This document shows positions 43,793 through 54,005 of a stretch of DNA of 64,000 nt, one piece after another. Source of the DNA: Solobacterium moorei (GTDB taxonomy: Bacteria; Bacillota_I; Bacilli_A; Erysipelotrichales; Erysipelotrichaceae); the NCBI RefSeq assembly GCF_036323475.1, contig NZ_AP028934.1:2356001-2420000 (forward strand), read 5' to 3'. The notes beneath the pieces were generated by a model. The model worked only from the letters and a program-made list of their open reading frames with translations, ran no database searches and was not told the DNA's origin. Every line of letters starts with the position of its first letter. Positions within the stretch are counted from its first letter, which is position 1. The translations under genes were made by a program, and so were the position numbers.

Positions 43793-45256
43793 TTATAGTA
43801 GCGCTGCTGCAATTGGATAACCAACAAGCGTAGTTATTATTACCGCCACAACCATAATGATGAATCCATATGCCATCATCTGCTTTGTATTTGTCCAACC
43901 GCTCGACACCGCAATTGCCACACAAGGCATCGCTGGAGGTGTCGCAAAAGCAAATGCAGACATCATTCCAATGTTTACAATTAGAGCCGCTACATTCACC
44001 GCTGTGATATTTGCTGTTACCGCAAGAGCAGCGGCAGACACAACTGTAGCAGTTACCATATTACTAGATAAATTTGTTTGAAACGCAGCCCAAAGAATAA
44101 AAATTAATACCATGATCATCACAGGTAAATGAGATGTAATCGGCGATAATCCTCCAGATATCCATGCAGTAATACCAATATCACTATTGGTGATTGCTGC
44201 ACCAAGAGCAGTTGTACCAGCACACATAATTAACGATGGCCAAGATACACCCTTACTCATTGCTTCACCAAAGTTCAACAAGGGCTTTCCTTCATCTGTC
44301 AAAATAGATAATAGAACAATACCAACTAATGGTGGAAATGCTGTGCCTAACTTATCTAAATATTTTAAACCAACGAAGATAGGTCCATCTTTAATGATAT
44401 GCATGCATAAGTTTGGTAATACCCACATACATACAACAAGAATAAATACCGCAAGCACAAAATTTTCGGCTCTTGTTGGTTTCTCTTGATCTACATAAAT
44501 CTTCTTTTTCTCGTAATTCACAAACGAAGAAGTATCTGGATTTATCATATAACGGAATACTAGTAGTGTTATGAATGCCGTTAAGATACCCACAGGAATC
44601 GCTGCTAGCATATAACTGCCGTAATGGATGACACTTCCATATAATTCAGTATATGCATTCATGGCAATCACAGGAAATACATGCGCAATCGGTGTCATGC
44701 CAGATGAAATACCACACATAATCACAGTTCCCATCATTAACACAGACGCAAACTTATCTCCCTTTTTTAGTTTTAGTAATACATAGATTTCTTCTAAGAT
44801 TGGAAGATACACAAAGAATAGCACTGTAGGTGAAATGAAACTACCTATCACAAGAATACTTGCAAAGTACAATGCAATAAACATCCACGGGCCCTTCATC
44901 GCAAGATTTGAATTAATAAATAATAACGCAATTCTTTTGATATATGACGTCTTCGAGAGTGCGTATGTTACCACAAAGGTAAACATCAAGAATACAACGA
45001 TTGTCCCACCATACGCACCAGATAATATTGTACCAATCTTTAATTCAGGTACAAATGCAAGCGCACCAATTAATAGAATTGATGGCCAATCAATCGCAAT
45101 CGTTAACCACAATAATAAAGTACCTGCAAAGATTCCCAATACCTGCATACCAGACGCAGATAAACCAGGTAATGCAGGCAGAAACCTCATACCAAACATC
45201 AATAACATAGATATGACGATAATTATGTTTCTTTTTCTATTACTCTTATTCATCGA
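43793..45256 (-). CDS. SLC13/DASS-family anion:Na+ symporter
   Basis: A 487-residue polytopic protein with about eleven membrane spans. The ATG at 45256 follows GGGGAGA. Paired hairpin motifs characteristic of divalent-anion:sodium symporters are seen: GSFISPTVLFF in the first repeat and LWAAFQTNLSSNMVTATVV in the second, corresponding to the S-N-T type substrate clamps. FATPPAMPCVAIAVSSGW is a family hallmark near the C-terminus. It would import dicarboxylates or a related anion with sodium. The upstream lipoprotein and downstream str operon are separated by terminators, so it is monocistronic. Confidence 0.85.
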   Translation of the reverse strand, partial: SMNKSNRKRNIIIVISMLLMFGMRFLPALPGLSASGMQVLGIFAGTLLLWLTIAIDWPSILLIGALAFVPELKIGTILSGAYGGTIVVFLMFTFVVTYALSKTSYIKRIALLFINSNLAMKGPWMFIALYFASILVIGSFISPTVLFFVYLPILEEIYVLLKLKKGDKFASVLMMGTVIMCGISSGMTPIAHVFPVIAMNAYTELYGSVIHYGSYMLAAIPVGILTAFITLLVFRYMINPDTSSFVNYEKKKIYVDQEKPTRAENFVLAVFILVVCMWVLPNLCMHIIKDGPIFVGLKYLDKLGTAFPPLVGIVLLSILTDEGKPLLNFGEAMSKGVSWPSLIMCAGTTALGAAITNSDIGITAWISGGLSPITSHLPVMIMVLIFILWAAFQTNLSSNMVTATVVSAAALAVTANITAVNVAALIVNIGMMSAFAFATPPAMPCVAIAVSSGWTNTKQMMAYGFIIMVVAVIITTLVGYPIAAALL

Positions 45257-45333
45257 GTTAAATTCTCCCCTGTAAATCACTACACCAACTAGTATAACGC
45301 AAATTACGGGTTTTGCTTCATAGAAATCACACA

Positions 45334-45357
45334 GAAAAAGGCACTCAATGAGTGCCT
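45334..45357 (-). terminator. tuf (str operon) terminator
   Basis: GGCACTCA and TGAGTGCC pair almost without loop and run into TTTTT on the minus strand, just after the tuf stop. Confidence 0.85.
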
Positions 45358-45373
45358 GATATAAGTAATTGAA

Positions 45374-46567
45374 TTACTTAACGATTTCTGTGATAGAACC
45401 AGAACCTACAGTACGTCCACCTTCACGGATAGAGAACTTAGTTCCTTGTTCTACAGCGATAGGAGCTAATAGAGTTACATCCATAACTACGTTATCGCCA
45501 GGCATGCACAATTCTGTGCCTTCTGGTAACTGGATAACACCAGTAACGTCTGTTGTACGGAAGTAGAACTGTGGACGGTAGTTAGATACGAATGGTGTAT
45601 GACGTCCGCCTTCTTCCTTAGTTAATACGTAAACCTGAGCCTTGAACTGTGTGTGTGGAGTAACTGAACCTGGCTTAGCTAATACCTGTCCACGTTCAAT
45701 TTCTTCACGGTTAACACCACGGAGCAATGCACCGATGTTGTCACCAGCCTGAGCGAAGTCAAGAGTCTTACGGAACATTTCGATACCTGTTACAACAGTC
45801 TTACGAGTTTCCTTAATACCTACTACTTCTACTTCATCATTCAAGTTTAACTTACCACGTTCTACACGTCCAGTAGCTACTGTACCACGACCTGTGATTG
45901 TGAATACGTCTTCAACCGCCATCATGAATGGCTTGTCAAATTCATGAACTGGAGCTGGGATGTAAGCATCAACAGCATCTAGTAATTCCTTGATTGCTGG
46001 TTCCCACTTTGGATCGCCTTCCAAAGCCTTCAATGCAGAACCACGAATCACTGGAGCGTTATCTCCATCAAATCCATATTCAGAAAGAAGTTCACGTACT
46101 TCCATCTCTACTAAGTCGATCAATTCTGGATCGTCAACCATGTCGCACTTGTTTAAGAATACAACAATCTTAGGTACGCCTACCTGACGTGATAATAAGA
46201 TGTGCTCACGTGTCTGTGGCATTGGTCCATCAGTAGCAGCTACTACTAAGATAGCACCATCCATCTGAGCAGCACCAGTAATCATGTTCTTAACATAGTC
46301 AGCGTGGCCTGGGCAGTCTACGTGTGCATAGTGACGTGTCTTTGTCTGGTATTCAACGTGTGCTGTGTTGATTGTAATACCACGTTCCTTCTCTTCTGGA
46401 GCTCCGTCAATCTGATCGTAAGCTTCGAATTGAGCCTTACCATCTTCTGGGTGTGTTGATAAATACTTTGTAATTGCCGCTGTTAATGTTGTCTTACCGT
46501 GGTCAACGTGACCGATAGTACCAATGTTAACGTGTTCGAGCGACCGGTCGAAATGTTCCTTTGCCAT
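45374..46567 (-). CDS. tuf: Elongation factor Tu
   Basis: A 397-residue translational GTPase that brings aminoacyl-tRNA to the ribosome. G1 GHVDHGKT, switch [14 protein letters not shown]3 [14 protein letters not shown]4 NKCD and G5 GSALKAL are intact, followed by both beta-barrel domains and the ending SITEIVK. Start has GGAGG upstream. Last gene of the str operon, 83 bp after fusA and with its own terminator. Confidence 0.98.
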   Translation of the reverse strand: MAKEHFDRSLEHVNIGTIGHVDHGKTTLTAAITKYLSTHPEDGKAQFEAYDQIDGAPEEKERGITINTAHVEYQTKTRHYAHVDCPGHADYVKNMITGAAQMDGAILVVAATDGPMPQTREHILLSRQVGVPKIVVFLNKCDMVDDPELIDLVEMEVRELLSEYGFDGDNAPVIRGSALKALEGDPKWEPAIKELLDAVDAYIPAPVHEFDKPFMMAVEDVFTITGRGTVATGRVERGKLNLNDEVEVVGIKETRKTVVTGIEMFRKTLDFAQAGDNIGALLRGVNREEIERGQVLAKPGSVTPHTQFKAQVYVLTKEEGGRHTPFVSNYRPQFYFRTTDVTGVIQLPEGTELCMPGDNVVMDVTLLAPIAVEQGTKFSIREGGRTVGSGSITEIVK

Positions 46568-46650
46568 AATATTTTTTCCTCCTGGTTTTTTCTACCTTTA
46601 TAAGCTGTTTCCATTTTATTAGAAACAGTACTTATTTACAATCATTTTTA

Positions 46651-48723
46651 CTACTTAGTTGTGTTTTTCTCAATAATTTCTTTAGCAATGTTCTTAGGTA
46701 CTTCTTCATAGTGGTCCATTTGCATAGAATAGATACCACGACCCTGTGTAAATGAACGTAAGTCTGTTACGTATCCAAACATTTCAGCTAATGGAACGAA
46801 AGCACGTACCTTAATTGCATTACCTGTTTCTTCTTGTTCACGAATTTGTCCACGACGCTTTGTGATATCACCCATGACAGAGCCCAAGTAATCAGCTGGA
46901 GCTGTTACGTCAACTGCCATGATAGGTTCAAGAATTGCAGGATCGCACTTCTTAGCTGCTTCCTTTAAAGCAAGTGAAGCCGCAATCTTATAAGCCTGTT
47001 CAGATGAGTCGACATCATGGTAGCTACCGTCGAATAAGACAGCCTTGATGTCTACGATTGGATAACCAGCAACTAAACCATTGTTTAAGGATTCTTCCAA
47101 ACCTTGTTGTGTAGGCTTAATAAATTCCTTAGGTACTGAACCGCCGACTGTTTCATCAACGAATTCAAATCCCTTACCTGGGTTAGGGCTAAATCTAATC
47201 CAAACGTCACCATACTGACCGTGACCACCAGACTGACGAACAAACTTACCTTGTACTTCAGCTTCCTTACGGATTGTTTCACGGTATGCTACCTGTGGTG
47301 CACCTGATGTAGCTTCAACCTTAAATTCACGTCTCATACGGTCCATGATGATATCTAACTGCAATTCACCTACACCAGCAATAATTGTCTGACCAGTTTC
47401 TTCATCTGTATAAGTTCTGAATGTTGGGTCTTCTTCAGCAAGTTTAGCTAATGCTTCATCCATCTTCTGTGAGTCACCCTTTGTCTTAGGTTCTACAGAC
47501 ATCTGAATAACTGGTTCTGGGAACACCATGGATTCAAGAACGATTGGATGTTCTTCATCACATAATGTATCACCTGTAGTTGTGTTCTTAAGACCAACTG
47601 CACCAGCAATGTCACCAGCATAAACTTCTTCGATATCCGCACGGTGGTTAGCATGCATGCGAACCAAACGTCCGAAACGTTCACGCTTTTCCTTAGAAGC
47701 ATTTAATATATAACTACCTGCCTTCGCAACACCGGAGTATACGCGGAAGTATGTTAAACGACCTACGAATGGGTCAGTAGCCACCTTAAATGCTAAGGCA
47801 CTAAATGGTTCATCATCAGAAGGATGACGTTCGCTTGGTGTGCCATCTTCTAATGTACCCTTAATAGCTTCAATATCTGTAGGTGCAGGTAGGTAATCTA
47901 CAACTGCATCTAGTAATAACTGAACGCCCTTGTTCTTATATGCAGAACCGCACATAACAGGGAAGAATTCGGAAGTCATAACACCCTTACGGATAGCTGC
48001 CTTCACTTCTTCAACTGTTGGTTCTTCACCATCAAGAACCTTCATCATCAATTCATCGTCATAGTCTGCAACTGCTTCTAGCATTGCTAAATGCATTTCT
48101 TCAGCCTTTGCCTTGAATTGTTCATCAATTTCACTAACTTGAATATCTGTACCGTTATCATTTGTGTACATGTGCTGCTTCATTGTTACTAAGTCGATGA
48201 TTCCACGGAATGATGATTCAGCACCGATAGGCATCTGAATTGCAGCTGCCTTAGCACCTAAACGATTTCCAATAGAAGCAACGCTCATTTCAAAGTCAGC
48301 ACCAGTCGCATCCATCTTGTTTGAGAATACGATACGTGGTACGCGGTATTCAGTAGCCTGGCGCCAAACTGTTTCAGTCTGTGGTTCTACACCAGCCTTA
48401 GAGTCTAATACTGTAACTGCTCCATCCAATACACGTAAGGAACGCTCAACTTCAGCTGTGAAGTCTACGTGGCCCGGTGTATCGATAATGTTAATCTGGC
48501 AATCTTGCCAGTGGCAAGTTGTAGCAGCGGAAGTGATTGTAATACCACGTTCCTGTTCCTGAGCCATCCAGTCCATCTGAGACGCACCTTCGTGTGTTTC
48601 ACCGATCTTATGAATCTTACCTGTGTAGAAAAGGATACGTTCAGTTGTTGTAGTTTTACCAGCATCGATGTGCGCCATGATACCGATATTACGAATCTTA
48701 TTAAGCGGGAATTCTCTAGCCAT
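46651..48723 (-). CDS. fusA: Elongation factor G
   Basis: A 690-residue GTPase that drives ribosomal translocation. G1 [10 protein letters not shown], switch [14 protein letters not shown]3 DTPGHVDF and G4 [11 protein letters not shown] are complete, and the domain IV tip [20 protein letters not shown] is conserved. The protein ends [32 protein letters not shown], normal for EF-G. It lies 18 bp after rpsG. A full-length canonical copy rather than a tetracycline-resistance paralogue. Confidence 0.98.
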   Translation of the reverse strand: MAREFPLNKIRNIGIMAHIDAGKTTTTERILFYTGKIHKIGETHEGASQMDWMAQEQERGITITSAATTCHWQDCQINIIDTPGHVDFTAEVERSLRVLDGAVTVLDSKAGVEPQTETVWRQATEYRVPRIVFSNKMDATGADFEMSVASIGNRLGAKAAAIQMPIGAESSFRGIIDLVTMKQHMYTNDNGTDIQVSEIDEQFKAKAEEMHLAMLEAVADYDDELMMKVLDGEEPTVEEVKAAIRKGVMTSEFFPVMCGSAYKNKGVQLLLDAVVDYLPAPTDIEAIKGTLEDGTPSERHPSDDEPFSALAFKVATDPFVGRLTYFRVYSGVAKAGSYILNASKEKRERFGRLVRMHANHRADIEEVYAGDIAGAVGLKNTTTGDTLCDEEHPIVLESMVFPEPVIQMSVEPKTKGDSQKMDEALAKLAEEDPTFRTYTDEETGQTIIAGVGELQLDIIMDRMRREFKVEATSGAPQVAYRETIRKEAEVQGKFVRQSGGHGQYGDVWIRFSPNPGKGFEFVDETVGGSVPKEFIKPTQQGLEESLNNGLVAGYPIVDIKAVLFDGSYHDVDSSEQAYKIAASLALKEAAKKCDPAILEPIMAVDVTAPADYLGSVMGDITKRRGQIREQEETGNAIKVRAFVPLAEMFGYVTDLRSFTQGRGIYSMQMDHYEEVPKNIAKEIIEKNTTK

Positions 48724-48741
48724 TGATTGCTCCTTCCCCGA

Positions 48742-49212
48742 TTAGAAACGGTAGTGAGCGAATGCTTTGTTCGCTTCTGCCATCTTATGTGTATCTTCTT
48801 TCTTCTTTACAGATGCACCTGTACCGTTTGCGGCATCCATAATTTCATTGGCAAGACGCATTTCCATTGTATTTTCATGGCGAAGTCTTGCGTAGTTAAC
48901 AATCCAACGTAGAGATAATGTCAACTTACGTTCAGCAGATACTTCTACTGGTACCTGTAAGTTTGCACCACCTACACGACGAACCTTCAATTCTAACTGA
49001 GGCATTACATTGCCGAGAGCCTTTTCGAATACTTCCATTGGGTTCTCACCTGTCTTCTTCTCAATCTGAGCGAATGCATCATATAAAATTGTTTGAGCTG
49101 TACCACGCTTACCATCAATCATAATCTTGTTGATCAACTTAGTGATTAACTTTGAATTATAAATTGGATCAGGAAGTACATCACGCTTTGCTATATAACC
49201 TTTTCTTGGCAT
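48742..49212 (-). CDS. rpsG: 30S ribosomal protein S7
   Basis: The 156-residue small-subunit head assembly protein. It begins [21 protein letters not shown] and ends TEA-like [12 protein letters not shown], both standard for bacterial S7. A GGAGA-type site precedes the start. It lies between rpsL (18 bp) and fusA (18 bp) in the usual str order, so they are coexpressed. Confidence 0.97.
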   Translation of the reverse strand: MPRKGYIAKRDVLPDPIYNSKLITKLINKIMIDGKRGTAQTILYDAFAQIEKKTGENPMEVFEKALGNVMPQLELKVRRVGGANLQVPVEVSAERKLTLSLRWIVNYARLRHENTMEMRLANEIMDAANGTGASVKKKEDTHKMAEANKAFAHYRF

Positions 49213-49230
49213 GTTCTATTCTCCCTTCTC

Positions 49231-49650
49231 TTATTTAGCAGCCTTTGGCTTCTTTGCACCGTATAATGAACGGCTTTGATTACGGTTTGCTACACCGGCA
49301 CAGTCTAATGTACCGCGGATGATGTGGTAACGTACACCAGGTAAGTCCTTAACACGTCCACCACGGATCATAACAACACTATGCTCCTGTAGGTTGTGTC
49401 CAATTCCTGGAATGTATGCTGTTACTTCTAATCCATTGGATAGACGAACACGGGCATACTTACGTAAAGCTGAGTTAGGCTTCTTAGGTGTCATTGTACC
49501 AACACGAGTACATACACCTCTCTTCTGTGGACTGCTGAGTTTTGTTACACGCTTCTTGAGTGAGTTTACGCCTCTGTTTAATGCAGGGGACTTTGACTTG
49601 TAAACTTTATCAGTACGACCTTTGCGTACTAACTGGTTTATTGTAGGCAT
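49231..49650 (-). CDS. rpsL: 30S ribosomal protein S12
   Basis: A 139-residue decoding-centre protein. The ATG at 49650 ([12 protein letters not shown]) follows AAAGGAGA; the upstream extension to 49677 is rejected. The loops that contact the A site are wild type at the positions known for streptomycin resistance: [11 protein letters not shown] and [14 protein letters not shown], with Lys and Pro residues conserved. First gene of the str operon; a specific promoter was not picked out in the 150 bp upstream. Confidence 0.97.
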   Translation of the reverse strand: MPTINQLVRKGRTDKVYKSKSPALNRGVNSLKKRVTKLSSPQKRGVCTRVGTMTPKKPNSALRKYARVRLSNGLEVTAYIPGIGHNLQEHSVVMIRGGRVKDLPGVRYHIIRGTLDCAGVANRNQSRSLYGAKKPKAAK

Positions 49651-49804
49651 TTCAGTTTCTCCTTTCATTTTATGCACACATTTCCAAGTGTGCCAAACCT
49701 TAGTCTAAATATAAGCCTTACTTCCGTAAAGCCAGTTTTTTCGCTAAGCGTAATAATGATACCTTTTTATATCTTTAAAGTCAATATACTTTTCGCCATG
49801 TTTT

Positions 49805-50243
49805 TCAATGATTTTGCGGCCTCAAGTGCTCTATAGATACATTTGATATTTGTTCACATGAGTAAAATGTAGTACCACTCCAATAGTTTACACCATTCAC
49901 CATTTGGGGCACTTCTGTCCCTTCTGATGGGGTTGTTCCCATATAATTGGCAATATCATCTTGTGAATAAGTTGTACCATATAAGTATGTTGAAATCATT
50001 TGCACACTGGCATGTCCACAATACCAACTTTGTTCTTGATGAAACAACGGAACCGGCAAATACCTTTGCTCAGTAGTATAAGAACGTAATCCTATTTGTC
50101 CATAACTATAGTTTATTTGCTGTTTCTTCAGGTGGATTTCCGAAACCATTCATTCCTTCACCATCCGCATAAACAGACATTGTTAAACACATTGTAGTAC
50201 AAGCAGCAATTATTGCAGATAAAATTATTCTCTTCTTCATCAT
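49805..50243 (-). pseudogene. Secreted C39-like cysteine peptidase, broken
   Basis: A signal-peptide frame (50243-50106, MMKKRIILSAIIAACTTMC ... SVYADGEG) has a good ribosome binding site but ends at a TAG. The catalytic part is in a different frame (49805-50149): YLPVPLFHQEQSWYCGHASVQMI matches the Cys region of Peptidase_C39_2. So a +1 shift near 50,110-50,150 separates them. The C-terminus is also cut after HLRPQNH, before the catalytic His region. A remnant of a secreted peptidase. Confidence 0.75.
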
Positions 50244-51318
50244 TTATTCTCCCAATATATACTTATCGATCCAAATCATATGCTCCTTGTAATCTGCCCA
50301 ATACACATAAATTTGATTATCTATATTAGATATTTTAGGAAATACAAACCCTTTGATCTTGCCATTCGTATATTGATAGTTCGTTAACACTCCCTCATTA
50401 TACCTCACCACATCCTCATCATTAGTATGGAAAACACCGTTTCCAATGCTCGTAACCCGGTTGAATAGGTGATTGAATCTGTCTTTCTTCTCACCGTTTT
50501 TATCTAACAGAAAAGCTTCTGAACGCTTCGCATCGGAAGTGATATATTCATCCCCTTTTGACCATACGACTTTGCCAATCGGAAAATCGACTTCGATCTG
50601 TATCAATTTCTCTTCATCAGCATTCCAATCGCAGATAATATTTTTGCCGTTTTCTTCAATACCGTACGTCAGATGATGTTCAGATATTTCCAAGGTATAA
50701 TCGGGAACATCCTTTACTGAGGCAAAGTGTTCCGTCAAAACCCGATCTTCTCCTGTTTTAAGATCAATTTTTTTCAAAGCAGTCCATACACCTTTATCTT
50801 CTCTGTTGGTAGCATAGGAAAGATAAAAAAATATCGGTACCTATCTGCTTGAAAATCGGAATCTGAAATTCGTTGTCGATCTGATTTCTTTCAATCTGCT
50901 TTGTTTCGTCTCCATTTTTATAGATCACTTCGTAGAAGCCGCCATTAAATGTTGACGCAAGAATCACATTATCATCAGCCACATAATCCCATATCCGTAA
51001 ATCTTCATCAACAAATGAAGCTATTTCATGGTAGCTGCCATCGACTAAACTGATATATCCGATTGAATTTGTAAAAAAGGCTGTTGTACTATTAGCAGAA
51101 ATTCTCTCTAAAGAAATGTATGCTTTATCATCTTCTACCCGATGAAATTCGGAACTATCACTTTCTCCGTCATTATATGTAAATTCCTCTTGAAGTATCA
51201 GGTTCTTTTTTTCTTCCTGAACTTCAAATTTATCCACGCTTGATACAGAAGTGTTTGTACACCCACCAATAAATAATATGGCACAACACAAAGAAGCTAT
51301 GAAAAAAGGGTTTCTCAT
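50244..51318 (-). pseudogene. Beta-propeller-like lipoprotein, broken at a homopolymer
   Basis: The ATG at 51318 follows GAGGAG and gives a lipoprotein signal (FIASLCCAILFIGGC). The frame stops at 50794. The rest (KKIDLKTGEDRVLTEHF ... IDKYILGE, to 50244) is in another frame. Seven As at 50825-50831 (T7 on the coding strand) sit at the break. With six, the sequence reads GTDIF-YLSYATNREDKGVWTALKKIDL without interruption and yields 357 residues. Repeated YDYVADDN / IYVYWAD-type strands suggest a propeller or SMP-30-like sensor. The length change in a homopolymer may be mutation, phase switching or a sequencing artefact. Confidence 0.8.
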
Positions 51319-51588
51319 AAACGGACTCCTCCTATCCACTATAGAAATCAAATTTATGATCTGTTTAAACTCCTGTCTTGTACTTTGCAACACATAAATT
51401 ATGAATATGCTTGGCTTTCATATAATGCGTCTCTTTTCGCATTTCTTTTACAATTTCATCATACGAATTTCAATAGAAATTACAACTTCTAACATTTTCA
51501 CAAAAATTTGTTATAATAATTCTATTGTAGAAAACAACGTTCTGAAATATCCTCTTATCTTGGAATATTTTTTTATTTTGATTTAAGT
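51319..51588. other. Intergenic stretch, no gene seen
   Basis: AT-rich. It contains a TATAAT-like box around 51513 on the + strand and short unsupported frames. No hairpin or repeat stands out. Confidence 0.5.
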
Positions 51589-51789
51589 TTAATTCCCTTC
51601 CGGAATCGTTAACTTTACTTTTGCTGTTTTTCCATCGATGCCGCTTTTCTTTAATGCTTCCAGAAACTCATTTGCATCTTTATATGTCAGAAATTGAAAT
51701 GGGCAGCCTTCGCTGTCCACCAATACTGTCCCTTCATCATTCATAATCTCATAACCGTCTATAATCAAATTACTATGTAAATCCATCAT
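51589..51789 (-). CDS. Small 66-aa hypothetical protein
   Basis: A 66-residue acidic protein beginning MMDLHSNLIIDGYEIMND with AAAGGGGG upstream of the double ATG. The pattern of short strands and one helix (ITYKDANEFLEALKKSG-like) suggests a compact alpha/beta fold. No family recognised. It lies within the decay zone but its frame is intact. The ribosome binding site supports a real gene. Confidence 0.55.
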   Translation of the reverse strand: MMDLHSNLIIDGYEIMNDEGTVLVDSEGCPFQFLTYKDANEFLEALKKSGIDGKTAKVKLTIPEGN

Positions 51790-51882
51790 CTATCCCCCTT
51801 TCCAACAAGTAGCACATTTAATCACCTTGCCTGCTGCTTTCTTACAATTTTTATCTGATATAATAATCCCGGAGGTGAGTTT

Positions 51883-51981
51883 ATGACCTCTGATAAGGAT
51901 ATATCATCAGTAACTTGTATCAACTTACAATATGAATTTAGAGAATATTATTTCTCTTATTCTGTTGTACCTGATAGTTAG
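51883..51981 (+). CDS. Possible 32-aa peptide with strong ribosome binding site
   Basis: ATG at 51883 follows GGAGGTGA at ideal spacing, and TATAAT lies at 51859-51864. The 32 codons end at TAG just before the hairpin repeat at 51988. The peptide (MTSDKDISSVTCINLQYEF...) has no known motif. It could be a real small gene with that hairpin as its terminator, or the 5' remnant of a longer gene. Tentative. Confidence 0.35.
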   Translation: MTSDKDISSVTCINLQYEFREYYFSYSVVPDS

Positions 51982-51987
51982 AGAATT

Positions 51988-52014
51988 AAAATCTACTCCT
52001 AAAGAGTAGAATTT
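51988..52014. repeat. 27-bp direct repeat with internal hairpin, left copy
   Basis: Identical to 53684-53710. It contains CTACTC-CTAAA-GAGTAG, a 6-bp (extendable) hairpin. The two copies flank the IS1182-like element exactly and look like a long target-site duplication of a palindrome. Confidence 0.85.
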
Positions 52015-53683
52015 CAGAGTGTTGACAAAGTGACATTTTAAACGATGTCACTTTTTATTTTGTCTGTAAACTTCAATAATATTGACTTTCCAATAAGACA
52101 AAGTACTGATTTTGAGGTATTAAGCTTAAAAATGGATTTGCTTCCCATTTCCATCGTGCCATTCTTTCTAGATTATGGCATGCAAAAATCATCGACGTTC
52201 TATGTCGATTTTTCTTTAACCCTCTTTCTCGTGTGAATCTCAAGCAATGATTCTCCTTATCCTCCGCAAATACTCTCTCGATTGTCTGTTTGCGTAATGG
52301 ATATATTTCCTTCCATAATGGGGTATACCTTATCTCTTCTGCTGCTTCAAGATAGGGTGCCCATACATGTCTGGTTATCACTTTTGTATTATTCTTGCTT
52401 TTGGTGCATTTATCTTTCAACGGACAGCTGGCACATATTAATGGATTACTCTTGTATTGCCTGTACCCTTGTCGGTTCACTGTTGTATATGTCAATGTTT
52501 GATTGTTTGGACATATATACCAGTCATAGTGTTCGTCATACACATATTCTCTTTTTGGGAAAAAGCCTTTCTTCGTCTGAGGTCTTTTATATGGAAGTAT
52601 TGGCTGCTGATGATTATCTATTATCTCTTTGGCAATGGCTGGTGTTTTATATCCTGCATCTAAACATACATTTTTAATTTGATCTCCAAATTTTCCCTGA
52701 AGATGTCTGTATGCACCAAAGAATGAAACACTGTCATGTATATTTCCAGGGACTGTATCAAAGCTCAATACGAATCCATGTTTATCACAGAATGTCTGCT
52801 GTTCATACGCAAAACATTCTTCATGTTCTCCTTTATGATAATTCCCGGATTCAGGATCAGTAGTACTTTGCTTTACTCTTTTTGTTTTTACTATCTCTAT
52901 TTCTTCTCCTGTTTCAGAATCAAAATCCAGTTCTGTTCTGTTTAATGAGTGAAATTCTTTTTTACCATCTAATGCTCTTTCTTGGTTTATTTCCTCAAGC
53001 AGGGAATCTTCAAAACATTTTTTTGTGATTTCTATTTCTGCATCTGTATGTTTTCTTTTATTTGCATTGGCTTTAACGTGTGTTCCGTCTCCAAACACTG
53101 TTTCGAGATCAACAAATCCTGCATCCATAGCTTCCTTAAGTATTCTATTGAATATTTGTTCAAATATATCAGAATCTCCATATCTACGTATATAGTTCTG
53201 GCTCCAGGTAGAATAATTTGGAATACTCTCAAACATTTCATATCCTATAAACTATCTGTATGCCAGATTTACTTCTATTTCCTTACAGGTTTTTCTCATA
53301 CTGTTGATGCCAAAACAGAAGTTAATGAATATCATCTTAAATAAAACCACCGGATCAATGGATGGCCTTCCTTCAGAACTATACAGATCCTTTACCAGAG
53401 GATATATAAAGTTCCAGTCAACAGCTTCTTCAAGCTTTCTGACCATGTGATCTGGTGGTACTAAGTTATCAATAGTATCAAATATTATACTGTCGTGTTT
53501 TATATTATTCCTGCATGTCATTGTCATGATAATCACTCTCCAATTCCCGTTATTATTATACCATGATTACTTTTTGCAAAATAAAAAGCAGAAGAATTAC
53601 CGATTTTGGGAATTGGAGATCTTCTGCTTCTTTATTATACTTTATTTTTTGCTTTTTTTCCTTATTTGTTTGTCAACAGGCTG
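52015..53683 (-). mobile_element. IS1182-like insertion sequence
   Basis: 1,669 bp with inverted ends CAGAGTGTTGACAAA (left) and CAGCCTGTTGACAAA (right, reverse complement), bounded by 27-bp direct repeats. It contains one transposase gene, on the minus strand, disabled by a stop codon. The 27-bp flanking repeat is much longer than usual target duplications. Confidence 0.85.
52073..53536 (-). pseudogene. IS1182-family transposase with in-frame amber stop
   Basis: Two frames, 53252-53536 (ending VNLAYR) and 52073-53236 (starting MFESIPNY), are in the same register and separated only by TAG plus five codons. TAG most simply derives from TGG, restoring the conserved YRWF motif of this family. 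The rebuilt protein is 487 residues, a normal length. Family features: DGTHVKANANK, DAGYKT, the CASCPLKDKC zinc-like motif, and YPLRKQTIERVFAEDKENH with the catalytic Glu. The element is therefore non-autonomous unless suppressed. Confidence 0.88.
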
Positions 53684-53710
53684 AAAATCTACTCCTAAAG
53701 AGTAGAATTT
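53684..53710. repeat. 27-bp direct repeat with internal hairpin, right copy
   Basis: Exact second copy of 51988-52014, directly abutting the right end of the IS1182-like element. Confidence 0.85.
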
Positions 53711-53733
53711 GATTCTTGGGTTACTGATGATGA

Positions 53734-53762
53734 AAAAAGAGGAGTTCGCTACTCCTCTTTTC
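53734..53762. terminator. Strong hairpin behind the IS1182-like element
   Basis: AAAAGAGGAGT and ACTCCTCTTTT form an 11-bp stem around TCGCT. T-runs exist on both strands, so it could end transcription from either side. Confidence 0.7.
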
Positions 53763-54005
53763 CTTTGGGCTTTCAGTAACCCATATCAACTTACATCTAC
53801 AGTATAACGAACTTCATTATTTTTTTCAAATGCCCTACACTATTTTCGTGCAGAGTTTCAGAATCTCCTGGTTTCGGCCTCCCTTCCATATAATTCCCAC
53901 ACAAAAAGTTCATTCTTATATCATGGAATATCGTTGCTATATGTATTATAGTAATAGAAAGTACGATATGTATTTTAATATTGCTTTTTATTCAAGGAGG
54001 TTCCA
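53763..54005. other. Intergenic stretch upstream of the zinc-finger gene
   Basis: No supported gene. It contains a partial echo (CAGTAAC...TATCAACTTACA near 53775) of sequence at 51908-51929 on the other side of the insertion, hinting at an older local duplication. The next gene's AAGGAGG is at its end. Confidence 0.45.

Noticed and set aside
46651-48723. EF-G gene as a TetM-like ribosome protection gene
   Set aside because: Position in the str operon, standard length and intact GTPase motifs identify it as normal fusA.
51401-51586. 61-codon frame in the decay zone
   Set aside because: No ribosome binding site and AT-rich low-complexity composition.
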